This document shows, in pieces, positions 42,368-50,658 of a stretch of 64,000 nucleotides of DNA. Source of the DNA: Streptomyces sp. ICC1 (lineage in GTDB: Bacteria; Actinomycetota; Actinomycetes; Streptomycetales; Streptomycetaceae); assembly GCF_003287935.1 (NCBI RefSeq), contig NZ_CP030287.1, positions 3,066,267 through 3,130,266 on the forward strand, in the 5' to 3' direction. The stretch's first letter is position 1; each line of letters opens with the position of its first letter. Under the pieces are notes generated by a model. That model was not told the origin of the DNA, made no database searches, and was given only the letters and a program-made list of their open reading frames with translations. A program made the position numbers and the translations under genes.

Positions 42368-43663
42368 ATGAGCTCTCCCGCCGCCCGCTTCGACCGCGGC
42401 CACACCGACGACCTGATGACCTTCCTGACGGCGAGTCCGTCGCAGTACCACGCCGTGGCCAACGCGGCCGAGCGGCTGGAGAAGGCCGGATTCAGGCAGT
42501 TGGCCGAGACGGACGCCTGGGACGCGAGCACCGGGGGCAAGTTCGTACTCCGCGGCGGCGCGATCATCGCCTGGTACGTGCCCGAAGGCGCTGCCCCGCA
42601 CACCCCGTTCCGGATCGTCGGCGCGCACACCGACTCCCCCAACCTCCGCGTCAAGCCGCTGCCCGACACCGGCTCGCAGGGCTGGCGGCAGATCGCCGTG
42701 GAGATCTACGGCGGCACCCTGCTCAACACCTGGCTCGACCGGGACCTGGGCCTGGCCGGGCGGTTGACCCTGCACGACGGGACCGACCGGCTCGTCAACA
42801 TCGACCGCGCGCTGATGCGCGTGCCCCAACTCGCCGTCCACCTGGACCGGTCGGTGAACACCGACGGGCTCAAGCTCGACAAGCAGCGCCACATGCAGCC
42901 GATCTGGGGCCTGGGCGATGTCCACGAGGGCGACCTGATCGCCTTCCTGGAGGACGAGGAAGAACTGGAGCGCGGCTCCGTCGCCGGCTGGGACCTGATG
43001 GTCCACTCGATCGAGCCGCCCGCCTACCTGGGCCGCGACCGCGAGCTGCTGGCCGGCCCGCGCATGGACAACCTGCTGTCCGTGCACGCGGGCGTCGTCG
43101 CGCTGGCGGCGGCCTCGGCCGCCGAGAAGCTCGACCACATCCCCGTACTGGCCGCCTTCGACCACGAGGAGAACGGCTCGCAGTCGGACACCGGCGCGGA
43201 CGGGCCGCTGCTGGGCAACGTGCTGGAACGTTCAGTCTTCTCGCGCGGCGGCACCTACGAGGACCGCGCGCGGGCCTTCGCCGGTGCCATCTGCCTCTCC
43301 TCGGACACCGGCCACGCCGTGCACCCCAACTACGCGGAGCGGCACGACCCCTCGCACCACCCGCGCGCCAACGGCGGCCCGATCCTCAAGGTCAACGTCA
43401 ACCAGCGGTACGCGACGGACGGCAGCGGGCGGGCGGTGTTCGTGAACGCCTGCGAGCGGGCCGGCGTGCCGTGGCAGACCTTCGTCTCCAACAACTCGAT
43501 GCCGTGCGGCACGACGATCGGCCCGATCACCGCCGCCCGCCACGGCATCCAGACCGTGGACATCGGCGTGGCCATCCTGTCGATGCACAGCGCCCGCGAA
43601 CTGTGCGGCGCGGACGACCCGTACCTCCTGGCCAACACGATGGTGGCGTTCCTGGAGAGTTAG
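42368..43663 (+). CDS. M18 family aminopeptidase
   Basis: A 431-residue metallopeptidase. The first zinc histidine is in GAHTDSPNLRVKP (near residues 80-92), followed by RDRELLAGPRMDNLLSVHAG, DHEENGSQSDTGADGP, and a C-terminal HSARELCGADD. M18 enzymes release acidic or neutral N-terminal residues from peptides in the cytosol as large tetrahedral complexes. ATG 42368 gives the family-like MSSPAARFDRGHTDDLM; an earlier in-frame ATG at 42335 adds 11 unlikely residues. Confidence 0.93.
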   Translation: MSSPAARFDRGHTDDLMTFLTASPSQYHAVANAAERLEKAGFRQLAETDAWDASTGGKFVLRGGAIIAWYVPEGAAPHTPFRIVGAHTDSPNLRVKPLPDTGSQGWRQIAVEIYGGTLLNTWLDRDLGLAGRLTLHDGTDRLVNIDRALMRVPQLAVHLDRSVNTDGLKLDKQRHMQPIWGLGDVHEGDLIAFLEDEEELERGSVAGWDLMVHSIEPPAYLGRDRELLAGPRMDNLLSVHAGVVALAAASAAEKLDHIPVLAAFDHEENGSQSDTGADGPLLGNVLERSVFSRGGTYEDRARAFAGAICLSSDTGHAVHPNYAERHDPSHHPRANGGPILKVNVNQRYATDGSGRAVFVNACERAGVPWQTFVSNNSMPCGTTIGPITAARHGIQTVDIGVAILSMHSARELCGADDPYLLANTMVAFLES

Positions 43664-43693
43664 GCCGTCCGCGCGGCCGGCTGCGGCCGGGGC

Positions 43694-45532
43694 TCAGTCG
43701 TCCATGCCGGCGAGGACGAGGGGGAGCCGGGCGACACCCTGCGGGGTGATCCGTACCGGCACCCCCCAGTCCTGCTGGTGGACGTGGCAGGCGGGGTACT
43801 CGTTCTCCGGGTCGTCGTCGCAGGACGCGGCCATCGCGGAGACGTGCAGGACCCCCTCGGTGACGTCGGGGTTCAGCGCGAGCTCCCGGAACAGGTCGGT
43901 CCCGGCCCCGTCCCCGGCCGCCAGCAGTCCGGGCGGGGTCGAGGAGACCAGCAGCCGGGTCGAGGGCCCGTAGCGGGTGTCGAGCTTCTGCCCGGACGGC
44001 GCCCGGAAGACGATGTCGAGGCGGAGCGTGCCGGGGGCCACCTCGGTGGCGGCCCGCTGCGTGCGGTGGGCGACCGCGTCCACCCGTACGGCTTCCTCGG
44101 GGAGCCGCAGCCGGGTCAGCCGGTGCCGGGCGGACTCGACGACGACGATGTCGTCCCCGACGAGCACGGCGTCGCTGGGCTCGCGCAGGTCGGTGGCGAG
44201 GGTGGTCACCTGCCCGGTGGCGGGGTCGTAGCGCCGCAGGGCGTGGTTGTACGTGTCGCACACCGCGACCGAGCCGTCGGGCAGCGCGGTGACCCCCAGC
44301 GGGTGCTGGAGCAGCGCCTGGGCGGCGTCGCCGTCGCGGTGGCCGAAGTCGAAGAGGCCGGACCCGACGGCGGTGGTGATCGCGTAGCCCCCGTCGACGG
44401 GGTGGACGTACCGGACCGAACTGGTCTCGGAGTCGGCGATCCACAGCCGGTTCTGCGTGGCCGCGAGCCCGGACGGCTGGGCGAACCAGGCCCCGGCGGC
44501 CGGCCCGTCGTGCAGCCCCTCGTTGGTCGTCCCGGCGGCGAGCTCCACGGTCCCCGCCTCCGGGTCCCACGTCCACAGCTGGTGGACGCCCGCCATGGCG
44601 ATCCACACCTTGCCCCGCCACCAGGCCACGTCCCACGGCGAGGACAGGTCCACCCCAAGGGCCGGCCCGGAGGTCGGTGACCCCTGCCACCACTGGCGGC
44701 CGGTCCCGGCGACGGTCTCCACGGCCCCGGTCGCGGGGTCGAAGCGGCGCAGCGCGTGATTGACGGTGTCGGCGACGACCACGGTCCCGTCGGGCAGCAG
44801 GGCGAGCCCCTGCGGCTCGCTGAAGCTCTCGGCGGTGAACCCGCGCACGCCGCTGCCGACGCGCCGTACGACGCTCTCCCCGTCGGCGGCCAGCTCCACC
44901 AGCTGGTGGCGCGTCGTATCGGAGACGAGCAGGTTCCCGGAGGGCAGCACGAGCGCCTTCCCGGGGAACCGCAGGTCCCCCGCGACCGGCTCGGGCGCCA
45001 CGTACGGCCCGTCCCCGCGCCGCAGCGTCCCCTTGGCCCCGTGCTCGGCCTCCAGCTCCTCGACGAGCCGCTCGATGGCGTGCGCGTGGCCCTCGCCGGC
45101 GTGCTGCGCGACGACGTACCCCTCGGGGTCGATGACGACGAGCGTCGGCCAGGCGCGGACGGCGTACTGCTTCCAGGTGGCGAGCTCGGGATCGTCGAGC
45201 ACCGGGTGGTGCACCCCGTACCGCTCGACGGCGTCGACGACGGCGGAGTGCTCGGCCTCGTGCACGAACTTCGGCGAGTGCACGCCGATGATCACGACGG
45301 TGTCCCGGTGCTTCTCCTCCAGCTCCCGCAACTCGTCGAGGACGTGCAGGCAGTTCACACAGCAGAAGGTCCAGAAATCTACAACAACGCACTTACCTCG
45401 CAGGTCGGCGAGGGTGAGCTCTTTACCACCGGTGTTCAGCCAGCCGCCCTTGCCGATCAGCTCGGGGGCACGGACACGGGCACGTCGGCGGGGCGCGGGC
45501 GCGGGGGTGAGCGCCGGGGCAGCATCGTTCAT
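43694..45532 (-). CDS. Thioredoxin-like / NHL-repeat protein
   Basis: A 612-residue protein. The N-terminal thioredoxin fold carries WTFCCVNCLHVLDEL near residues 53-67, so the active site reads C-C-V-N-C instead of a plain CxxC. It is followed by six or so NHL beta-propeller repeats (GNLLVSDTTRHQLVEL, GTVVVADTVNHALRRFDPATG, GSVAVCDTYNHALRRYDPATG). The mammalian relative is NHLRC2. There is no signal peptide, so it acts in the cytosol, probably in redox handling of proteins. It is convergent with the M18 gene. Confidence 0.92.
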   Translation of the reverse strand: MNDAAPALTPAPAPRRRARVRAPELIGKGGWLNTGGKELTLADLRGKCVVVDFWTFCCVNCLHVLDELRELEEKHRDTVVIIGVHSPKFVHEAEHSAVVDAVERYGVHHPVLDDPELATWKQYAVRAWPTLVVIDPEGYVVAQHAGEGHAHAIERLVEELEAEHGAKGTLRRGDGPYVAPEPVAGDLRFPGKALVLPSGNLLVSDTTRHQLVELAADGESVVRRVGSGVRGFTAESFSEPQGLALLPDGTVVVADTVNHALRRFDPATGAVETVAGTGRQWWQGSPTSGPALGVDLSSPWDVAWWRGKVWIAMAGVHQLWTWDPEAGTVELAAGTTNEGLHDGPAAGAWFAQPSGLAATQNRLWIADSETSSVRYVHPVDGGYAITTAVGSGLFDFGHRDGDAAQALLQHPLGVTALPDGSVAVCDTYNHALRRYDPATGQVTTLATDLREPSDAVLVGDDIVVVESARHRLTRLRLPEEAVRVDAVAHRTQRAATEVAPGTLRLDIVFRAPSGQKLDTRYGPSTRLLVSSTPPGLLAAGDGAGTDLFRELALNPDVTEGVLHVSAMAASCDDDPENEYPACHVHQQDWGVPVRITPQGVARLPLVLAGMDD

Positions 45533-45697
45533 CCTTCAAGCTTGCCATCCACCTGTGAACGCAGGATCACGCCCGTACGAAACGCCTGCTCAGGGCATAC
45601 GCTCCACCACGGCTGGCAGTCCGGGGGACCAGAGGTAACCGGGCGAGAGCGTCATTCCGTCATTTCGTCACTCCTGTCCGCTGCGCGCTTGCCGTGG

Positions 45698-46895
45698 TCA
45701 GGTAGGAGTGTCGGTTCCCGCCGGCTCTGCCCAATGGATCTGGATGCGTTGCTCGGGGATGATGCGCTGCCCGCGCACTCCCTTGTTCACCTCAACGCGG
45801 TCTATGGCGAGCGACAGCCGTTCGCGCCGGTCCTCGTTCGTCGCGTCCGTCCATGCCTCGCGCAGAGTGACGCCATCGAGCATCGGAGACACGTCCACGG
45901 ACGGCATGGGGAGCCTGTGGAGATCGCCGCGGAGGCCGTCGACACGTCCCCTCAGGCGCTCTGAAAGCCGGTTGTAGCGTTCCACGGCTGCCGCGCCACT
46001 GAACTCACCACGCACGTAGCGTGCATCCTCCAGATCAGCCAGACGGGCTCCTCGTCCTGGATCTCCGCGGTGAGCGCATCTCGTTTCGCGAAGAACCGCG
46101 CAGTAGACAAGTCCTGTGAGCAGCGCCGTCCCCTCGGGCTTCGGGCGCCGCTTTCCCGCGTGCACGAACGTTCTGGATTCCAGCGTTCGGATGATCCGTT
46201 CGCGCTCTCCGACCGTGATGATCCCCTCGCCGATCTCAATCGTGTCGAGTGTCTCGGGATCTCGGTACGGAAAGACCCTGCCCGTGTACTTCCGCTCGCC
46301 GTCGTCCGTCTCAACGGTCTCGGTCTCCGGCATCAGACCAGCGAAGGCCGGTGAACGCAGGAGCTGCATGATGCTGGCCGCGTTCCACTGCCCGCCCCTG
46401 GGCGAGAGGATCTCGTACTCGTTGAGGAGTCGGGCAATCTTGAACCAACGATGCCCCGGCGAGCGCTTCATCCGCGATCAAACGGGCGTAGACAGCGTGC
46501 TCCGGGTCGTGGACCAGCTTCTTGGTCTTCGCGTCGATGAGCAGCCCGTACGGGGGCTGTCCGCCGATCCACTGCCCCTTGCTGCGGAGGTAGCGCTTCG
46601 CATGCCCTACACGCGTGCCGAGATTCTTCGACTCGGACCGGGCGAGCTCAGCAAGCATCGCGACGACCATGCGCGCGGAGTCATTCGAGGTGTCGAGGCC
46701 GTCCACGACTGAGACGAGACGGCCGCCGGCCTCCTCGATGTCGTCCAGCACCTTGCCCACCTGGCCGCTGCCCTTGCGGGACAGACGGTCCAGTTTCCAG
46801 ACGATCAGCGTGCCGACGACGCCCGCCGTGACGGCCGCCAGCGCGGCGTCGAAGCCTTTGCGCTCAACGGTCTTGTAACCGGAACGCCCTCACCC
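45698..46895 (-). pseudogene. Large serine recombinase, decayed
   Basis: On the minus strand the fragments read as a phage/ICE-type large serine integrase: SGYKTVERKGFDAAL, then GTLIVWKLDRLSRKGSGQVG, GGRLVSVVDGLDTS and, after a frame change, WFKIARLLNEYEILSPRGGQWNA. The catalytic-serine N-terminus is missing (homology starts near 46895). A one-base T insertion near 46450 shifts the frame; the zinc-ribbon region near 46115 is deleted and joined out of frame to FAKRDALTAEIQDEE, and a one-base loss near 46050 restores the frame for ARLADLEDARYVRGEF. It cannot make an active integrase. It marks a lost integrated element. Confidence 0.85.
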
Positions 46896-46959
46896 CTTCG
46901 GGACCCCGGTCCGGCTCCCGGAGCCGTTCGGGATCGACCTCGACACCAGCGAGCTCTAG
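46879..46959 (+). pseudogene. 3' remnant of a Uma2/DUF820-like gene
   Basis: On the plus strand the frame ending in TAG (46957-46959) reads FGTPVRLPEPFGIDLDTSEL, which resembles the C-terminal strand of Uma2 (DUF820) putative endonucleases of streptomycetes. An in-frame stop at 46876-46878 and the absence of any upstream match show that only the tail remains. It abuts, and slightly overlaps, the truncated 5' end of the serine recombinase. The assignment is by pattern only. Confidence 0.5.
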
Positions 46960-46972
46960 GAGGTCCTGGCCG

Positions 46973-47776
46973 TCAGGCTCCGAAGCCTTGGAGCGAGCGG
47001 ACCAGGGAAGTGATGAAGGTGTCCTGGACCTCGGTGGGGAGGAGGTCCAGGGAGAGGTACGGGTTCAGGTCCTCCAGCTCGACCAGGAGGAGCTCGCCCG
47101 AGGGAGCTCGGCAGGCGTCCACGCGCTGGATGCCGTGGTCGAGGGTGTTCCAGTCGATGAAGGTGCGGGCGAAGGCCAGGTCCGCCGGGGTGGGCTCGTA
47201 GGGGGTCAGCTCCCAGCGGCGGTCCGGGTCGGGGGCGTACAGGGCGTACTGGAAGGCGTCGTCCACGAAGTAGAAGGACACCTCGTACGCGAAGTCGATG
47301 CGCGGCTGGATCAGGAACTCTCCCGGTGCGCAGTCCGGGTGCGGGGTGAAGGTCAGGCCGATCGAGTCCGCGCCCTGTTTCGGCTTCACCGCGTACGAGG
47401 GGGAGGCGGGGAGGAGGGACAGGTCCGCCGGGTCGTCGATCGTCGGGATGACCGGATGGCCGGCCTTCGTCAGGTCGAGGAGGTACTGCTTGCCCGCCAT
47501 GTCGCCGCGGCCCGTGAGCGGGTTGTAGACCCGGGTGCCGGCGGCGAGGGCGGCCGCGCGGAAGGAGTCGTAGGCCTCTTGGTGGTGGATGACCGGGCCG
47601 CTGTTGCGGACGACGACCGTGTCGAAGCCCTTCGGCAGAAGGGCCTCCGCGTCCAGCGGGTGGCACAGGGCCAGCGGGAAGTGCTCGCGCAGGCGCGAGG
47701 TGAGGAAGACGTCTTCGTCGCCGTAGCGGCGGCCGCGCGCCGGGTACGCCAGGTCGGTCACGTAAAGGAGTGGCAT
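46973..47776 (-). CDS. ATP-grasp-like protein
   Basis: A 267-residue cytosolic protein. Features of the ATP-grasp fold are visible: a Rossmann-like N-terminal part (TVVVRNSGPVIHHQEAYDSF), the nucleotide-contact stretch SYAVKPKQGADSIGL, and an acidic metal site LLLVELEDLNPYLSLDLL near the end. ATP-grasp enzymes join a carboxylate to an amine or thiol. The substrate is unknown. It is divergent from the LURP-one-like gene, with only 32 bp between starts. Confidence 0.75.
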   Translation of the reverse strand: MPLLYVTDLAYPARGRRYGDEDVFLTSRLREHFPLALCHPLDAEALLPKGFDTVVVRNSGPVIHHQEAYDSFRAAALAAGTRVYNPLTGRGDMAGKQYLLDLTKAGHPVIPTIDDPADLSLLPASPSYAVKPKQGADSIGLTFTPHPDCAPGEFLIQPRIDFAYEVSFYFVDDAFQYALYAPDPDRRWELTPYEPTPADLAFARTFIDWNTLDHGIQRVDACRAPSGELLLVELEDLNPYLSLDLLPTEVQDTFITSLVRSLQGFGA

Positions 47777-47808
47777 GACGCGAACCTATCGCGGGCAGCG
47801 ATGACGGC

Positions 47809-48324
47809 ATGAAATACCTGGTTCGGGACAAACTGCTGGCCGTCGGGGACGACTACTGGATCGAGGACGAGGACGGCCGGCACGCCTTCCTCGTCGACGG
47901 GAAGGCGCTGCGCTTCCGGGACACACTGGAGCTCAAGGACCCCGACGGGCGGATCCTGATCACGCTGCGGGCGAAGATGTTCGCCCTGCGCGACGCGATG
48001 ACGCTGGAGCGGGACGAGCGGCGGCTCGCGGTGATCCGGAAGAAGCGGTTCTCGCTGCTGCGCAACCACTACCTGGTGGTGCTCAACGAGGGCACCGAGC
48101 TCGATGTCAGCGGGCGGATCCTGGACCGGGAGTTCAAGGTCGAGTACGACGGGGAGCTCCTCGCCCTGGTCTCCCGCCAGTGGTATCGGGTTCGCGAGAC
48201 GTACGCCGTCGACGTGGTCCGCGAGGACGCGGACGCCTCGCTGCTGATCGCGGTCGCCGTGTGCGTGATCCGGATGTCCGAGAAGGAGCGCGAGGGGGAC
48301 GGGGACCGGGACGGGGAGGACTAG
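47809..48324 (+). CDS. LURP-one-related (tubby-fold) protein
   Basis: A 171-residue protein with the LURP-one-related pattern MKYLVRDKLLAVGDDYWIEDEDG and KALRFRDTLELKDPDGRIL, later FKVEYDGELLALVSRQWYRVRETYAVDV. The fold resembles tubby C-terminal domains and may bind membrane phospholipids; the bacterial role is unknown. An acidic tail ends in DGDRDGED. Its TAG stop shares the palindrome CTAG (48321-48324) with the stop of the convergent gene. Confidence 0.9.
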   Translation: MKYLVRDKLLAVGDDYWIEDEDGRHAFLVDGKALRFRDTLELKDPDGRILITLRAKMFALRDAMTLERDERRLAVIRKKRFSLLRNHYLVVLNEGTELDVSGRILDREFKVEYDGELLALVSRQWYRVRETYAVDVVREDADASLLIAVAVCVIRMSEKEREGDGDRDGED

Positions 48325-48782
48325 TCGCAGCCGCGGCGGTCGCAGGTCTTGACCGGGCCCGCGCCGGGGATGCGGGCGAGGTGCTCGCGCAGGGCGGCCC
48401 GTTCGGCTTCGGTGAGGTCCGGGTCGTACGTGACCTCCAGCCGGGTCCCCGATTCGAGGGTGGCCTGGGAGGTGCTGGTCACTCCGTACTCCCAGAGGAC
48501 CGGCGTCTCGCGGCCCTCTTCGTCGAAGGGGCCCGATATCTCGACGGAGTACGCGTACACGGGCCGCAGCACGTCGCGCGCGACCGGGGCCACGGCGGTC
48601 AGCAGCGCGGCGGCAGCTGCCGCGGTGACGACCGCGAGGACGCGGGCGAGGACCCGCTCCGCCGGGGCCGGCGGAGCGGACGGGGCCGGCGCCGCGGGCG
48701 GGGCCTGGGCCGCGGGCGGGGCCTGGGCCGGCTCGCCGGTCCCGGCCCTCGCCGCCTCGTCCGCCGTGTCCCCGTCCGTCAT
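48321..48782 (-). CDS. Hypothetical single-pass membrane protein
   Basis: A 153-residue protein: a Pro/Ala-rich cytoplasmic region (about 1-42), one membrane segment (VLARVLAVVTAAAAAALLTAVAP region, 43-66) and an external domain ending in VKTCDRRGCD, whose two cysteines could form a disulphide. No family was recognised. Its stop overlaps the convergent gene by 4 bp. Confidence 0.7.
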   Translation of the reverse strand: MTDGDTADEAARAGTGEPAQAPPAAQAPPAAPAPSAPPAPAERVLARVLAVVTAAAAAALLTAVAPVARDVLRPVYAYSVEISGPFDEEGRETPVLWEYGVTSTSQATLESGTRLEVTYDPDLTEAERAALREHLARIPGAGPVKTCDRRGCD

Positions 48783-48837
48783 GTTCCGTGCTCACCTTTG
48801 ACCTCGTGCCGACTTCGCACAAGTAAACCCCACCGGG

Positions 48838-49617
48838 TCAGCGTCCCAGTCGGCGGTCCTTCAGGGCCGGGAACTGCTCCCGCGTCTCGGCGACCTTCGC
48901 CGGGTCCAGCTCCACCGTCAGCACGCCCTCCCCCGGGCCCGCCTCCGCCAGGACCTCGCCCCACGGGTCGACGACCAGGCTGTGCCCGGCCTGCTCGACG
49001 CCGCCGTTCGTGCCGGACGACCCGCACGCGAGGACGTACGCCTGGTCCTCGACGGCCCGGGCCCGGTTCAGCAGGGTCCAGTGGCCGCGGCGGCGGGCCG
49101 GCCAGCCCGCGGCCACCACCATCGTCGTCGCCCCGGCGTCGACCAGGCCGCGGAAGAGTTCCGGGAAGCGAAGGTCGTAGCACGTGGCGAGGCCGAGGGT
49201 CTGCTCCGGCAGGACGACCGTGGTCAGGGACTCGCCGGCGGACATCAGGACGGCCTCGCCCTGGTCGAAGCCGAAGCGGTGGATCTTGCGGTACGTGGCC
49301 GCGAGCTCGCCCGTCGGGGAGAGGACGAGCGCGGTGTTGTAGAGCGAGCCGTCGCCCGCTCGCTCCACGATGGAGCCGGCGTGCAGCCAGACCCCGGCGT
49401 CGCGGGCCGCCTTGGACATGGCCTCGTAGGTCGGGCCGTCCAGCGGCTCCGCCTCCGTCTCGAACTGCTCGTAGGCGAAGGCCCCGATGGTCCACAGCTC
49501 CGGCAGGACGACGAGGTCGGAGGCGGACTGTTCGCGTACGAGGTCGGCGGCACGGGAGCGGCGGGAACCAGCCGACTCCCCCTCATTCACCGCGATTTGG
49601 ATCAGGGAAGCGCGCAC
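48838..49617 (-). CDS. Carbon-nitrogen hydrolase (nitrilase family)
   Basis: A 259-residue enzyme with the complete nitrilase-family triad: Glu in LPELWTIGAF (near 39-43), Lys in YRKIHRFG (near 109-113) and Cys in ATCYDLRFPELFRG (near 144-146). The sequence RFPELFR is typical of omega-amidase or deaminated-glutathione amidase-like branches. It should hydrolyse a small amide in the cytosol. It is divergent from the mycothiol-type gene across 155 bp. Confidence 0.93.
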   Translation of the reverse strand: MRASLIQIAVNEGESAGSRRSRAADLVREQSASDLVVLPELWTIGAFAYEQFETEAEPLDGPTYEAMSKAARDAGVWLHAGSIVERAGDGSLYNTALVLSPTGELAATYRKIHRFGFDQGEAVLMSAGESLTTVVLPEQTLGLATCYDLRFPELFRGLVDAGATTMVVAAGWPARRRGHWTLLNRARAVEDQAYVLACGSSGTNGGVEQAGHSLVVDPWGEVLAEAGPGEGVLTVELDPAKVAETREQFPALKDRRLGR

Positions 49618-49772
49618 AGTACCACCGTCCTGGCATTCAAGCCGTCAACTCGGGCCTACGATCGTCACACGAAAGCACTGCCGGGGTGCTCTCCGGCAGC
49701 GTAGTTTTGAAGCCATTGCACAAGCTTCCAGAACGCGCCAACGCGCCAATGAACAGCACGCGAGGGGTCCCG

Positions 49773-50603
49773 TTGACCGTCCATCCGCATCCCAGCCTTC
49801 AGCCCTACGCCGACGCGTGGACCCACTCCATCGAGGCGATATCCGAGCTGGTCCTTCCGCTGACGGACGGCGCGTGGAACCGGGCGACGCCCTGCCCGAA
49901 CTGGTCCGTGCGTGACGTCGTGTCACACATCATCGGCATCGAGTGCGAGCAGCTCGGCGACCCGCGGCCGATCCACACCCTCCCCCGGGACCTGCGGCAC
50001 GTGGTCGACGAGTTCACCCGGTACATGGAAGTGCAGGTCGACGTACGGCGCCACCACACGGCGCCGGAGATGACCTCGGAGCTGGAGTACACGGTCATCC
50101 GCCGCTCGCGCCAGCTGCGCAACGAGAAGCGCGATCCGGACACCACGGTGCGCGGGCCGCTGGGCGAGCCGACGACGCTGGAGCACGCGCTGCGGCTGCG
50201 CGCCTTCGACGTGTGGGTCCACGAGCAGGACCTGCGGGCGGCGCTGGGGGCGCCGGGCAACTGGGACTCCCCGGGCGCGTACGTGGCGCGGGACATGCTG
50301 CTGTCCGGGCTGCCGAAGGTGGTCGCGAAGAAGGCGGGGGCGCCCGCGAACTCGGCGGTCGTCATCGACGTGCACGGCGCGCTGGAGTTCATGCGGACGG
50401 TACGGGTCGACGCGGAGGGCCGCGGCACGATCGACAAGGCCCCTTCGCTGGGGCCGGCGGTGACGCTGACGCTGGACTGGGAGACATACGTACGGCTCGC
50501 GGCGGGCCGGGTGCGGGCGCACACGGTCGCGGACCGGGTGAAGGTGGAGGGCGACCAGGCGCTGGCCGAGGCGATCCTCGCCCAGTTCTCCGTGACCCCG
50601 TAG
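49773..50603 (+). CDS. Maleylpyruvate-isomerase-fold mycothiol-dependent-type protein
   Basis: A 276-residue protein of the MDMPI/DinB-like group. The N-terminal helical bundle has WNRATPCPNWSVRDVVSHIIGIE with the metal-binding His, and HEQDLRAALG lies later; a C-terminal SCP-2-like domain follows (VADRVKVEGDQALAEAIL). Such proteins use mycothiol or a divalent metal for isomerase or transferase reactions; the substrate is unknown. TTG 49773 fits GAGGGG upstream and a family-like (M)TVHPHPSLQPYADAW; ATG 49749 is the alternative. Confidence 0.85.
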   Translation: MTVHPHPSLQPYADAWTHSIEAISELVLPLTDGAWNRATPCPNWSVRDVVSHIIGIECEQLGDPRPIHTLPRDLRHVVDEFTRYMEVQVDVRRHHTAPEMTSELEYTVIRRSRQLRNEKRDPDTTVRGPLGEPTTLEHALRLRAFDVWVHEQDLRAALGAPGNWDSPGAYVARDMLLSGLPKVVAKKAGAPANSAVVIDVHGALEFMRTVRVDAEGRGTIDKAPSLGPAVTLTLDWETYVRLAAGRVRAHTVADRVKVEGDQALAEAILAQFSVTP

Positions 50604-50658
50604 CCGGAGCCGCAGCAGGAGCCGCAGTCGTTGCCGTTGCCGTTGCCGTTGCCCGGGA

